Counted from the first letter of the stretch, positions 35,557-44,206 are shown. The stretch is DNA of 64,000 nucleotides from Flagellimonas maritima (GCF_003269425.1 NZ_CP030104.1:1235501-1299500); one strand, 5' to 3'. Made by a program: numbers and translations. Notes: generated from the sequence alone by a model not told the origin.

Positions 35557-35590
35557 AATTAATATAAATAAAATTATATAATAACATATT
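35557..35590 (+). promoter_or_regulatory. AT-rich upstream motif of idh shared with the sbtA promoter
   Basis: A 34-bp segment (core AATATAAATAAAATTATAT) differs at about 4 of the first 30 positions from 38330-38363 upstream of the sbtA cluster. In both places a TTTTATATAA block lies shortly upstream. The whole 35505-35600 stretch is extremely AT-rich. It ends 27 bp before the idh ATG. Confidence 0.45.
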
Positions 35591-35617
35591 CGCATTTTTG
35601 TCAAAAATTTTTAACAA

Positions 35618-37054
35618 ATGGATAGAATTACTATTGCTAAAGGAGACGGAATCGGTCCCGAAATAATGGATGCTACTTTAAAAATCCTTAATGCAGCTGG
35701 AGCACAGCTTGAAATGGATGAAATTGAAGTTGGCGAAAACGTATATTTAAAAGGAAACACTTCTGGAATTTCCAAAGACGCATGGAATACCATAAGAAAA
35801 AATAAGGTTTTTTTAAAAGCGCCCATAACTACACCGCAAGGCGGTGGTTATAAAAGCCTTAATGTTACCACCCGAAAATCCTTAGGGCTTTACTCCAATG
35901 TCAGGCCCTGTCGCAGTATTCACCCATTTGTAAAAACCAAACATCCTGAGATGGATGTTGTCATTATAAGGGAAAATGAAGAAGACCTTTATGCAGGTAT
36001 CGAACACCAACAAACGGATGAAGTTGTGCAGTGTTTAAAATTGATCAGCAGACCTGGCTGTGAAAAAATAGTCAGATATGCTTTTGAATATGCAAAAAAG
36101 TATAATAGAAAAAAGGTCACCTGCTTTACAAAGGACAATATAATGAAGCAGACCGATGGACTTTTCCACAAAGTATTCGACGAAATCGCTGCAGAATATC
36201 CAGATATTACCAACGAACATTGGATAATAGATATAGGTGCTGCAAAGTTGGCCGATACACCAGAGATTTTTGACGTAATTGTAATGCCCAATCTTTATGG
36301 AGATGTATTATCTGATGTAGCTGCACAAATTACAGGTTCAGTTGGTCTTGCAGGATCTGCCAATATCGGTGAAACTTGTGCTATGTTTGAAGCTATCCAC
36401 GGTTCCGCACCACGTAGGGCAGGACAAAATTTGGCCAACCCATCCGGTCTTTTGAGGGGAGCAATCATGATGCTAAATCACTTAGGACAAAATGACATAG
36501 CCGAAAAAGTTGAAAACGCTTGGTTGAAGACCATGGAAGATGGTATCCATACCTATGATATCTTTGATGAGAAAACCAGTAAAGAAAAAGTTGGCACAAA
36601 AGAATTTGCCGAGGCGGTAATTTCCAATCTTGGTCAAAAACCAAATACTCTAAAGAGTGTATCGTATGAAAAAACAGGACCTCTGGATTTGCCGACCACT
36701 CCAAGAAAAAAACCACTTAAAAAGGAATTGAAAGGTGTGGACGTTTTTGCTCACTGGTCAGGAACAGATCCAGATGAAATTGCGGCCAAACTCCAAAAGA
36801 TGGAGAACGATAAATTAAAGTTGCAGGTCATTACCAATAGAGGGGTCAAGGTTTGGCCAAATGGTTTTGAAGAAACTTTTTGCACAGACCACTGGAGGTG
36901 TCGTTTCGCTACAACAGATGAAAGTTCCATTAATAATTCTGAAGTAGTAGAACTTTTAGGTAGAGCAATTACAAATGATATTGATGTAATAAAAACTGAA
37001 AATCTTTACTTTTTTGATGGAAAACAGGCTTTTTCAATGGCTCAAGGGCAATAA
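35618..37054 (+). CDS. icd: NADP-dependent isocitrate dehydrogenase (long form)
   Basis: A 478-residue isocitrate dehydrogenase converting isocitrate to 2-oxoglutarate and CO2. The dehydrogenase core (1-335) shows GDGIGPEI (9-16), SLGLYSNVRPCRSI near 88, IIRENEEDLYAGIEH near 110, the metal-binding MPNLYGDVLSDVAAQ near 223, and AIHGSAPRRAG near 255. A C-terminal extension of about 130 residues with WSGTDPDEIAAKLQ and CTDHWRCRF is as in the Thermus-type enzymes. It stands alone after an AT-rich promoter; a small gene overlaps its 3' end. Confidence 0.93.
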   Translation: MDRITIAKGDGIGPEIMDATLKILNAAGAQLEMDEIEVGENVYLKGNTSGISKDAWNTIRKNKVFLKAPITTPQGGGYKSLNVTTRKSLGLYSNVRPCRSIHPFVKTKHPEMDVVIIRENEEDLYAGIEHQQTDEVVQCLKLISRPGCEKIVRYAFEYAKKYNRKKVTCFTKDNIMKQTDGLFHKVFDEIAAEYPDITNEHWIIDIGAAKLADTPEIFDVIVMPNLYGDVLSDVAAQITGSVGLAGSANIGETCAMFEAIHGSAPRRAGQNLANPSGLLRGAIMMLNHLGQNDIAEKVENAWLKTMEDGIHTYDIFDEKTSKEKVGTKEFAEAVISNLGQKPNTLKSVSYEKTGPLDLPTTPRKKPLKKELKGVDVFAHWSGTDPDEIAAKLQKMENDKLKLQVITNRGVKVWPNGFEETFCTDHWRCRFATTDESSINNSEVVELLGRAITNDIDVIKTENLYFFDGKQAFSMAQGQ

Positions 37055-37367
37055 AAATACACAATCACGGAAAACTGTTTGTGAAAACGCTGAAAACCAA
37101 TCGTACAATGTACGATTGGTTGAAGGTGAATTTGAGCCTGCGGAATCTGCTGAAGTATTGTTATCACTGCTCAATTATAAAATAAAGTTTCATACGGTTC
37201 AACTATTGAACTTAAAGGAAACCCAAAACAGTGACCCTGAAAAATCCCAAAAAAGAATAGAAGATCTTAAAGCTGCGAAACAAGAGGTGACCGAACTAGT
37301 GGTAAAAGCCAGAAATCATGGCAAAAAATTGGAAATCCATAGTACTGTCAACATAATCGTAAAATAA
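37017..37367 (+). CDS. Small protein of the sbtA/idh-linked family (paralogue 1)
   Basis: A 116-residue frame from the ATG at 37017, overlapping the end of icd by 38 bp; a later start (for example the TTG at 37115) is possible. From about residue 34 it aligns with the protein at 38650: LVEGEFEPAE(S)AEVL, then LLNYKIKFHTVQLL, a charged helix, and GKKLEIHSTVNI. Composition suggests a small alpha/beta cytoplasmic protein with no membrane segment. A perfect 12-bp inverted repeat (37095-37121) lies in its 5' third. Function unknown. Confidence 0.55.
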   Translation: MENRLFQWLKGNKNTQSRKTVCENAENQSYNVRLVEGEFEPAESAEVLLSLLNYKIKFHTVQLLNLKETQNSDPEKSQKRIEDLKAAKQEVTELVVKARNHGKKLEIHSTVNIIVK

Positions 37368-37383
37368 TATTTTGGTTTTTGGT

Positions 37384-38307
37384 TCAATACTTGTCAAACC
37401 ATTCAAAATTGGTATCGATTATCTCTTGTTTTTGAGCTTTGAGGTATTCCAATAGTGCCAAAGCAATCGGTGATAATTTTTTGTTTTTTAACCAGACCAG
37501 ATTCCACATAGTTGTAATCGGTAGATTCTTTAAGGAAATTATTTTCATATCACCATTGCTCAATTCATTTTTAAGTCCGATCAAAGGCATAATGGAACAA
37601 CCCAAACCGGCGATTACCGCTTGTTTTACCGCTTCGTTTGAAGTAAGCTCTATTTTCTTGGCAATAGTTATGCTTTTTTCTACTAAATAGTTCTCCATTG
37701 CTGCACGTGTGGCTGAGCCTTTCTCTCTAAAAATTAAAGGGGTATCCTTAGAGAACGCACTTTTGGTCAATTTTACTTTTTCAAAATATTTAGGGTTGCC
37801 AATAAGATAGAGCACGTTTTTCATTAAGCTTATCTTTTCCAGTTTTAAATGATCGGGCAAAACGCTCACCAAGGCAAAATCAACTTGATTCTCTTCGAGG
37901 CTTTCAACTACTTGGGCTTTATTGGTCACGTCCATGCTCAAATCCACTCCAGAATTCTCACGCATAAATTCTGATAAAAAATAAGGCATCACATATTTCC
38001 CCGTTGAAACGACAGATATTTTTAATTTCCCCGCTAATTCTCCTTTAAATGTGAGTAGCTTGTAGTCGATACGGTCTACTTCATTAAGAATCCTTTTTGC
38101 CGCCGATGCGATTTCCTTGCCAAAATCGGTGATAAATAGTTGCCTCCCTATTACCTCTGTCAATGGAATTGGAAACTGATTTTGAAAATTTTTTAATTGA
38201 ATGGAGACTGCTGGCTGTGTCAAGTGAAGTTCTTCAGATGCCTTCGTAATACTCTGTTTTTCAGCTATTTTAGAAAAAATACGAAGTTGGTGCAAAGTAT
38301 AATTCAT
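37384..38307 (-). CDS. LysR family transcriptional regulator (CbbR/CmpR-like position)
   Basis: A 307-residue LysR regulator; the ATG at 38307 gives the standard opening YTLHQLRIFSKIAEKQSITKA, with helix-turn-helix ASEELHLTQPAVSIQLKNF at about 20-40 and the periplasmic-binding-type effector domain from about 90. It is transcribed divergently from the small genes and the bicarbonate transporter sbtA, the usual position of regulators such as CbbR/CmpR/CcmR that control inorganic-carbon genes. Two codons upstream another ATG is possible (38313). Confidence 0.9.
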   Translation of the reverse strand: MNYTLHQLRIFSKIAEKQSITKASEELHLTQPAVSIQLKNFQNQFPIPLTEVIGRQLFITDFGKEIASAAKRILNEVDRIDYKLLTFKGELAGKLKISVVSTGKYVMPYFLSEFMRENSGVDLSMDVTNKAQVVESLEENQVDFALVSVLPDHLKLEKISLMKNVLYLIGNPKYFEKVKLTKSAFSKDTPLIFREKGSATRAAMENYLVEKSITIAKKIELTSNEAVKQAVIAGLGCSIMPLIGLKNELSNGDMKIISLKNLPITTMWNLVWLKNKKLSPIALALLEYLKAQKQEIIDTNFEWFDKY

Positions 38308-38329
38308 AAACATATTTTATATAAAACAT

Positions 38330-38363
38330 AATAAATATAAATAAAAATATATGATAAATATCA
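38330..38363 (+). promoter_or_regulatory. AT-rich motif in the LysR/sbtA divergent promoter, shared with idh
   Basis: The core AATATAAATAAAAATATAT matches 35561-35579 upstream of icd almost base for base. It sits between the LysR gene and the first small gene, where a LysR regulator normally binds (T-N11-A sites abound here but are uninformative in such AT-rich DNA). Confidence 0.45.
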
Positions 38364-38390
38364 TTGATCTTTGTATCAAAATAAAATATC

Positions 38391-38630
38391 ATGCAATACA
38401 GACCATCAACGCTATCTCAAAAACTGGAAGAGACAAAATCCAGAATCACTGATGAAGAAAAGTACTATCCAATCTACTATGCATTAATGGGATTTTTATT
38501 TACTGGAATCTTACTTCTTTCAGCATTAAATAATTTTCTATTCTTTGGGTGGCTTAGCATTTCAATGTCAATCATATTTGGATTGCTATCAATCAATATC
38601 ATTGGAAAAAGACAAACAAAAAGATATTAA
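38391..38630 (+). CDS. Small two-helix membrane protein
   Basis: A 79-residue protein: a charged N-terminal 25 residues, two transmembrane helices (about 28-46 and 51-68) and a basic C-terminus. It starts 28 bp after the shared AT-rich motif and is the first gene of the sbtA unit. No family recognised. As the cluster holds a bicarbonate transporter, an accessory role at the membrane is conceivable but unsupported. Confidence 0.6.
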   Translation: MQYRPSTLSQKLEETKSRITDEEKYYPIYYALMGFLFTGILLLSALNNFLFFGWLSISMSIIFGLLSINIIGKRQTKRY

Positions 38631-38649
38631 TATTAAACAATAAGATAAA

Positions 38650-38943
38650 ATGGAAACTTTAATCGAAACAAAACAAAAAATACAATTGGTAGATGGTAGC
38701 TTTACACCATCTGAAGCCTGTGATGTCATTACTGCACTTTTAGATGAAAAGATAAATTTTCACAAACTTCAAAGACTATCTTGGTGTGAGGGTGATAAAG
38801 AAGCAAACACCAAATATCCGGACGAAAGGATAGCGGAATTAAAAGAAGAAAAAAGAGTTGCTAAAGAATTTATCAATAGTTTGAGAAGCGAAGGGAAAAG
38901 ACTTCGAATTGATGGTATTCTAAAAATTTCTTTGGAAGAATAG
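38650..38943 (+). CDS. Small protein of the sbtA/idh-linked family (paralogue 2)
   Basis: A 97-residue cytoplasmic protein. Residues 14-97 align with the small protein overlapping icd: LVDGSFTPSEACDVITALL, then KINFHKLQRL, a Lys/Glu-rich helix around 60-80, and GKRLRIDGILKISL. It ends 6 bp before the sbtA ATG, so translation is probably coupled. In cyanobacteria SbtA is controlled by the PII-like protein SbtB; this protein does not look like SbtB but occupies the partner position. Function unknown. Confidence 0.65.
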   Translation: METLIETKQKIQLVDGSFTPSEACDVITALLDEKINFHKLQRLSWCEGDKEANTKYPDERIAELKEEKRVAKEFINSLRSEGKRLRIDGILKISLEE

Positions 38944-38949
38944 TTTTGA

Positions 38950-39915
38950 ATGGATTTACACCTTCTAATTGATAACCTAACCAATCCTGCTTTACTTTTT
39001 TTCTTTCTGGGAATTTTGGCAGTTCAATTAAAGAGTAATCTAGAAATCCCACAAAACTCTTCTAAATTTATTTCACTTTACCTACTGTTCGCAATAGGAT
39101 TCAAGGGAGGGCTTGAGCTCTCCCATAGTGATTTCAGCATGGAAATCATCTGGTCACTTCTTTTCGGTATTTTTTTGGCCATATCAATACCTGTTTTTGC
39201 TTATTTCATACTTAGGCGCAAGTTCAGTGTTGAAAATTCAGGAGCCATTGCTGCTGCTTACGGTTCCGTTAGTGCGGTAACTTTTGTTACTGCCATCTCC
39301 TTTCTTGAAATAGAGAACATTGAATTTGGCGGTCACATGGTAGCGGTCATGGCTTTAATGGAAGCTCCATCCATAATTATTGGGGTATTGTTAATGGCTT
39401 TTTTCAAAAAAGGGCAACGAGACAAGGGAAGTTTTAAAAAAGTGCTCCATCATTCGGTAACCAATGGTAGTGTCCTATTGATTTTAGGTAGTTTGGCTAT
39501 TGGTTTTCTCGCCAATGAGAATCAAGCTGAAGGCATAAAACCATTTACTACTGACATCTTCAAAGGATTCCTTGCAGTTTTTCTTTTGGATATGGGCATA
39601 ACCAGTGGGAAAAAATTGAGCGACTTTATGAAGAAAGGTTGGTTCGCGTTAATATTTTCAATAGGCCTACCCGTACTCAATGGTTGCTTTGTAGCTTGGT
39701 TCAGTCAATTTATAACAGAAAGTCTAGGCAATCGGTTTTTATTTTCAATTTTGGCTGCAAGTGCTTCCTATATTGCGGTTCCAGCAGCTATGCGTATCGC
39801 TGCCCCAAAAGCAAACCCAAGCCTATATGTGCCTATGGCCTTGGCATTTACCTTTCCATTCAATATTACCTTGGGAATGCCCATTTATTTGTTCATTATA
39901 CAATCTTTTCAGTAA
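38950..39915 (+). CDS. sbtA: SbtA-type sodium-dependent bicarbonate transporter
   Basis: A 321-residue inner-membrane protein with about ten hydrophobic segments in two inverted halves, as in the SbtA family (PF05982). Conserved blocks: LFAIGFKGGLEL near residue 45, GAIAAAYGSVSAVTFVTA near 100, ALMEAPSIIIGVLL near 136, LLDMGITSGKKL near 215 and SASYIAVPAAMRIA near 275. It imports bicarbonate with sodium, here probably for anaplerotic carboxylation in a heterotroph. A LysR gene is divergent and a small uncharacterised protein is encoded 6 bp upstream. Confidence 0.9.
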   Translation: MDLHLLIDNLTNPALLFFFLGILAVQLKSNLEIPQNSSKFISLYLLFAIGFKGGLELSHSDFSMEIIWSLLFGIFLAISIPVFAYFILRRKFSVENSGAIAAAYGSVSAVTFVTAISFLEIENIEFGGHMVAVMALMEAPSIIIGVLLMAFFKKGQRDKGSFKKVLHHSVTNGSVLLILGSLAIGFLANENQAEGIKPFTTDIFKGFLAVFLLDMGITSGKKLSDFMKKGWFALIFSIGLPVLNGCFVAWFSQFITESLGNRFLFSILAASASYIAVPAAMRIAAPKANPSLYVPMALAFTFPFNITLGMPIYLFIIQSFQ

Positions 39916-39931
39916 TCTAAAGCCATGATGA

Positions 39932-40297
39932 ATGAAAAAGACAGAGCATCCCATTATTTTTGCAAATCGTGATATTGAGAATACTCCTTCCAAAACTTAT
40001 CGTAAAAATTACGATATTAAACTTGGTGCTTTATTTAAAATAGGCAACCCAAAAAATAAGTCATATTTGTTTATTGCAGATTCTCTCTTGGAAAACATTC
40101 CCGAAAATTCACCAAATCTACCCGTACATAAAATTATTAATCAAACAGTTGTCGTCATCGGTATATTGGAAATGAGCAACGGTAGGTACAAAGCGATTTT
40201 GGAACGAAAGGATAAAAATGATTTCTACAGGGGACAAAGTCGACTGTACTCGCTTATTAATGAAGCTATCATTGCAAGAGAACTAATTCCTTTATAA
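39932..40297 (+). CDS. Small protein, unknown family (paralogue 3, no signal peptide)
   Basis: A 121-residue protein whose C-terminal half (VVVIGILEMSNGRYKAILERK, FYRGQSRLYSLINEAI, final ELIPL) aligns with the two secreted proteins at 34322 and 34702. Unlike them it lacks a signal peptide: an in-frame stop lies directly before the ATG. It starts 16 bp after sbtA and may be part of that unit. Function unknown. Confidence 0.6.
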   Translation: MKKTEHPIIFANRDIENTPSKTYRKNYDIKLGALFKIGNPKNKSYLFIADSLLENIPENSPNLPVHKIINQTVVVIGILEMSNGRYKAILERKDKNDFYRGQSRLYSLINEAIIARELIPL

Positions 40298-40340
40298 ATT
40301 GAAACTTCTAAAAGGTATATTTTAGTAATAAAAGTTTTCA

Positions 40341-40904
40341 ATGGGAAAAAATAGATGTGGCTGGTGCGAAGGCGATTCACTTTATGAAGAATATCACGAT
40401 AAAGAGTGGGGCGTACCTGTAAAAGATGACGACACCTTGTTCGAGTTTCTCATTTTGGAGACTTTTCAGGCCGGCCTAAGTTGGATTACCGTATTGAAAA
40501 AGCGTGAGAACTTCAGAAAGGCATTTGACAATTTCGATTACGCCAAGATTGCTGAATATGACCAGGGAAAAATTGATGAGCTTCTTGATGATTCAGGTAT
40601 AATCAGAAACAAATTAAAAGTAAATGCCACTATATCTAACGCTCGGGCATTTATGGAAGTACAAAATGAATTTGGAAGTTTCAGCAATTATATTTGGGGT
40701 TTTGTAAACAATGAGCCTATTAAAAATAAAGTGGTACACTATAAAAATGCACCTGCTACCACTTCCCTTTCTGATACTTTAAGCAAGGATTTGAAAAAAA
40801 GGGGGTTTAAGTTTGTGGGAAGTACGGTCGTATACGCCCATATGCAAGCTACCGGAATGGTCAATGATCACGAGATAAGTTGTTTTAGATATGATAAAGT
40901 ATAA
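40341..40904 (+). CDS. tag: DNA-3-methyladenine glycosylase I
   Basis: A 187-residue base-excision repair enzyme removing 3-methyladenine. The N-terminal zinc/structural segment CGWCEGDSLYEEYHDKEWG (residues 5-23), the helix-hairpin-helix region FLILETFQAGLSWITVL near 38, and the C-terminal zinc ligands in AHMQATGMVNDHEISCF are all present. Length is typical. Its stop overlaps the next ATG by 14 bp. Confidence 0.95.
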   Translation: MGKNRCGWCEGDSLYEEYHDKEWGVPVKDDDTLFEFLILETFQAGLSWITVLKKRENFRKAFDNFDYAKIAEYDQGKIDELLDDSGIIRNKLKVNATISNARAFMEVQNEFGSFSNYIWGFVNNEPIKNKVVHYKNAPATTSLSDTLSKDLKKRGFKFVGSTVVYAHMQATGMVNDHEISCFRYDKV

Positions 40905-41469
40905 GTTTTTTATTGGTTTTCTGTCATTGACCTGCATTTGTTGGTCGCAGGACAAGAACGAGAAAGAATTTCGGATATCAAAACCCGAATTTCCTTCCAA
41001 CGCCTATGAACTGATTTCAGAACAACTGGCATCCGCAAAAAGGATTCGCTACTATTTTGAAACCGATAGCCTTAAAAAAAGTTATGAGGCCAAGTTTAAG
41101 AAAGGAAGATTACATTATAGTGTAGAATTTGATGAAAATGGAAAGTTGGAAGATGTAGAATTTATAATTGAAGAAAAAGACATTCCAGAAGAAAGCTGGA
41201 AAAAAATCAATACCTATTTACAAGATAATTTTGAAAAGGTACGTATCAAAAAAATTCAACAACAGTATCGTAGTAACGGGATTATAGAAAAAGAACTCAT
41301 ATACCAAGCCTTTCAAAATCTAATATTGCCCCATATCAATTACGAAATTGTCTTCGCCTCAAAAGCAAACAAAGGTTATCAAACTTATGAAGCGCTATTT
41401 GATGCTAAAGGCATGTTCTTAAAGCTAAGGAAATCCCTATCATCCGCATATGACCATGTTTTGTACTAG
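40891..41469 (+). CDS. Exported protein of unknown function, PepSY-like
   Basis: A 192-residue protein with a signal peptide ending at Trp-Ser-Gln near residue 19. The remainder is charged and alternates helices and strands; two segments (about 55-115 and 135-190) each look like a helix followed by strands with YEAKFKKGRLHYSVEFDENGKL and YEALFDAKGMFLKL, suggesting duplicated PepSY-like units. It overlaps tag at its start and the DUF2490 gene at its end (20 bp), so all three are likely co-transcribed. Confidence 0.6.
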   Translation: MIKYKFFIGFLSLTCICWSQDKNEKEFRISKPEFPSNAYELISEQLASAKRIRYYFETDSLKKSYEAKFKKGRLHYSVEFDENGKLEDVEFIIEEKDIPEESWKKINTYLQDNFEKVRIKKIQQQYRSNGIIEKELIYQAFQNLILPHINYEIVFASKANKGYQTYEALFDAKGMFLKLRKSLSSAYDHVLY

Positions 41470-42139
41470 GTGGGTTTTTCCGCTTATTTTCTTTTTTATG
41501 GCGTTATCTTCATTTTCCCAAGAAAACCTAACCAGTTATTGGCAGCCCCAAACAGCAATAAATTATGACGTAACCAAGACCTATTCGCATAATTTTTCCG
41601 TGGCAAAGCGAAGTTATCTTATTGATCAAGGAGACTACGGGTTCAATGTAAGGCAAATCGATGTGGTACATTTTTCCAATTTAAAAGTGGCCGATAATAA
41701 AAGTGTGGCACTAGGAATACAATACCGATTTAGGGATATTTTTGAAGACAGCAGCAACGAACTTCGTCTAACACAACAGTATAACTATACAAAACGGCCT
41801 TTTGTAATAAGGTATGGGCATCGCTTGCGTTCAGAACAGCGTATTACCAGAAATTTGACAACGCATAGATTCCGATATAGGTTTGCATTGGATTTTCCGT
41901 TAAAAGGGGAAGAGTTGAACATGGGCGAACCTTATTTTGTAGGTAGCTTTGAAAATCTGCTAAGCGTAGCCAAAGCAAATTCCCCGGAATTTGATTTGAG
42001 ACTCAGCGGACAAATAGGTTGGCAACTCAAAAAAGGTCTGAAAGTTCAGGCGGGGTTGGAATATCGGATGGAGGACTTTGCTTCAGACTTTCCACAAAAT
42101 GTTGTGTTTTTATTGACCAACATTCAGTTATCCCTTTAA
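41450..42139 (+). CDS. DUF2490 outer-membrane protein
   Basis: A 229-residue protein; the ATG at 41456 is an alternative start. A signal peptide ends at Phe-Ser-Gln near residue 26. The mature part is a beta-strand-rich DUF2490 domain (YWQPQTAINYDVTKT, GIQYRFRDIF, RYGHRLRSEQRI, final strand ending in Leu), expected to form a small outer-membrane barrel. Function unknown. The 3' end overlaps the convergent aat gene by 12 bp. Confidence 0.75.
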   Translation: MTMFCTRWVFPLIFFFMALSSFSQENLTSYWQPQTAINYDVTKTYSHNFSVAKRSYLIDQGDYGFNVRQIDVVHFSNLKVADNKSVALGIQYRFRDIFEDSSNELRLTQQYNYTKRPFVIRYGHRLRSEQRITRNLTTHRFRYRFALDFPLKGEELNMGEPYFVGSFENLLSVAKANSPEFDLRLSGQIGWQLKKGLKVQAGLEYRMEDFASDFPQNVVFLLTNIQLSL

Positions 42140-42790
42140 AATTTCCATAAAAGCATCTCGGGAAATCAGTTCTGCTCCCAAACTTTCAAGATGGTCTGTA
42201 TGGACTTGGCAATCTATAAGTTTATAATTTTTCTTTTCCAATGCTTCGACCATTTTAACAAATGCAAACTTGGAAGCATTTGCTTGGGTGCTGAACATAC
42301 TTTCACCACAGAATACGTTTCCTAAATCCACACCATAAAGTCCACCTACCAATTGATTTCCTTGCCATGCTTCAAAAGATTTGGCAAACCCTTTTTCAAA
42401 AAGCTTTAAATATGCCAATTTCATTTTTGGTGTAATCCATGTGCCCTCTTGCCCCTTGCGCTGCACTTTTGCGCAGTTATCCACTACCTCTTCAAAACGT
42501 AAATTCTGCGTGAAGGTAAATTTGTTGCAGCGCATAATTTTACGCATGCTTTTTGAAATTTTCACTTTATATGGAAACAATACCATCCTGGGGTCTGGGC
42601 TCCACCACAAAATAAGGGCGTCTTCATTGAACCAAGGGAAGATTCCGTTCTTGTAGGCCAACAACAAGCGTTCTGAGGATAAATCGCCACCAACTGCCAG
42701 AAGCCCATCTTCGGTAGCTGTTTCGATAGGGGGGAACTCCAATCGGTCACCCAAAAAAAACAACGGGAGATTTGTTTTGTTTTTTTCCAA
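42128..42790 (-). CDS. aat: Leucyl/phenylalanyl-tRNA--protein transferase
   Basis: A 220-residue enzyme adding Leu or Phe to N-terminal Lys/Arg of proteins, the N-degron step before ClpS/ClpAP. It has the family-defining EDGLLAVGGDLSSERLLLAY near residue 25, the GIFPWF segment near 48, WWSPDPRMVLFP near 63, and GGLYGVDLGNVFCGESMFS near 150. It is the last gene of a unit with atoE and DUF3127. Confidence 0.95.
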   Translation of the reverse strand: MEKNKTNLPLFFLGDRLEFPPIETATEDGLLAVGGDLSSERLLLAYKNGIFPWFNEDALILWWSPDPRMVLFPYKVKISKSMRKIMRCNKFTFTQNLRFEEVVDNCAKVQRKGQEGTWITPKMKLAYLKLFEKGFAKSFEAWQGNQLVGGLYGVDLGNVFCGESMFSTQANASKFAFVKMVEALEKKNYKLIDCQVHTDHLESLGAELISRDAFMEILKG

Positions 42791-42823
42791 GATGCAATTT
42801 TTAATAAAATTACGGAAAAAGTG

Positions 42824-44200
42824 CTAGAATATAAGAAGCCCTCCTATATAAACTACACTTCCTATAAGCATGAAAATCAATGTGTAAGGTAAAATTTCTT
42901 TAGCTTTTAGCTTTGTAATTCCCAAAAGGGGCAAAGCCCAGAACGGTTGAAACATATTTGTAACCTGGTCGCCATAGGCCAAGGCCATAATCGCTTTTGG
43001 CAATGGAACCCCAAGCTGTAACGCAGATTCGACCACAAGTGGTCCCTGTACGGCCCACTGGCCTCCACCACTGGGAACGAATATATTGACCAAACCTGCA
43101 CTAAAAAAGGTGAAAATAGGCAAGGTCGTACTTGTGCTGATGGATACGAAAAAATCAGAAATACCTGTAATCATCCCACTATTGCCCATAATTCCCATAA
43201 TCCCGAAATACAGCGGAAACTGGATTAAGATTCCTGCAGTATCCCCTATCGCCTCTTCCACGGCAAGCAAAAAACTTTTAAAGTTTCCGTGAAGAACAAT
43301 TGCCAAACCCAACATGAAAAAATTGAGCATATTGGGGGTAATGTTCAAATTTCTTATTGACGGCAGGTATTGCAAAAGGAAAGCCATGAAGATCAAAATA
43401 CCAAAACCGATTGCTACAATTCTGGAATGGTCGAGTTTTTCAGCCCCTTCAAGATTGTTTTTATCAATCGCTTTAAACCTATATTCCTTTAAGTCAATCT
43501 TTGTGTGACTTGTTCTTTTTCCCAAATAATAGACCAAAATACATATGAAAAAGGCAACGACGGCAAACAAAATAAGATTCCAATAGCTAAAAACGGTGAG
43601 CGAAGTGGAAATAGTTTCTGGCAATTGCGATAGTATAGCTATATCGGAAATACTTTCCAGTAGATTTTGAAGATGCCCCATCTCCGAAACCTTTATTGGA
43701 GCAGAACCACTTATCCCGCCATGCCAAACCATTAGACCAACATAGCCTGAAGCCCCGATCAAGGGGTAGTTTATGGGTATATTGTTCGCTTGCGCATATT
43801 CACCGACTTTTCGTGCCAAAATAGCTCCAAAAATGAGTCCCAGCCCCCAATTGAAAAAAGAAACCAACATGGTTGGCAATGCAACCAAAACCGCTGCGTT
43901 GGACGTGTTCTTTACAAATTTGGTAATTCCCAATATCAAACGCTCCATTGGTCTGCTCAAAACCAAAACATGGCCCAAAACCAAAATAAGCATCATCTGA
44001 TATGCAAATACCAACAAACCATTGTTCCATATGCCTTTTTCCCAATAGGATAGAAGGAGAACAACATGGTTTTTATCTGAAGTATTTTCAGTAAAGACCA
44101 GCGCTAAAATCAATGTTAGCACCGTAAGAAATACTGCAATTGTAAATGGTGAAGGCAAATACCTTCTAAAAGCAAGCGCTATAACTTTGGTAAGGCCCAA
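42824..44200 (-). CDS. atoE: Short-chain fatty acid transporter (AtoE family)
   Basis: A 458-residue inner-membrane protein with about eleven hydrophobic segments, matching the short-chain fatty acid transporter family (PF02667). Characteristic are the FFNWGLGLIFGAILARKVG block near residue 115, LMVWHGGISGSAP near 155, and the NIFVPSGGGQWAVQGP block near 385. It likely takes up acetoacetate, butyrate or similar acids. It lies 6 bp downstream of the DUF3127 gene. Confidence 0.9.
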   Translation of the reverse strand: MGLTKVIALAFRRYLPSPFTIAVFLTVLTLILALVFTENTSDKNHVVLLLSYWEKGIWNNGLLVFAYQMMLILVLGHVLVLSRPMERLILGITKFVKNTSNAAVLVALPTMLVSFFNWGLGLIFGAILARKVGEYAQANNIPINYPLIGASGYVGLMVWHGGISGSAPIKVSEMGHLQNLLESISDIAILSQLPETISTSLTVFSYWNLILFAVVAFFICILVYYLGKRTSHTKIDLKEYRFKAIDKNNLEGAEKLDHSRIVAIGFGILIFMAFLLQYLPSIRNLNITPNMLNFFMLGLAIVLHGNFKSFLLAVEEAIGDTAGILIQFPLYFGIMGIMGNSGMITGISDFFVSISTSTTLPIFTFFSAGLVNIFVPSGGGQWAVQGPLVVESALQLGVPLPKAIMALAYGDQVTNMFQPFWALPLLGITKLKAKEILPYTLIFMLIGSVVYIGGLLIF

Positions 44201-44206
44201 AGTGTA

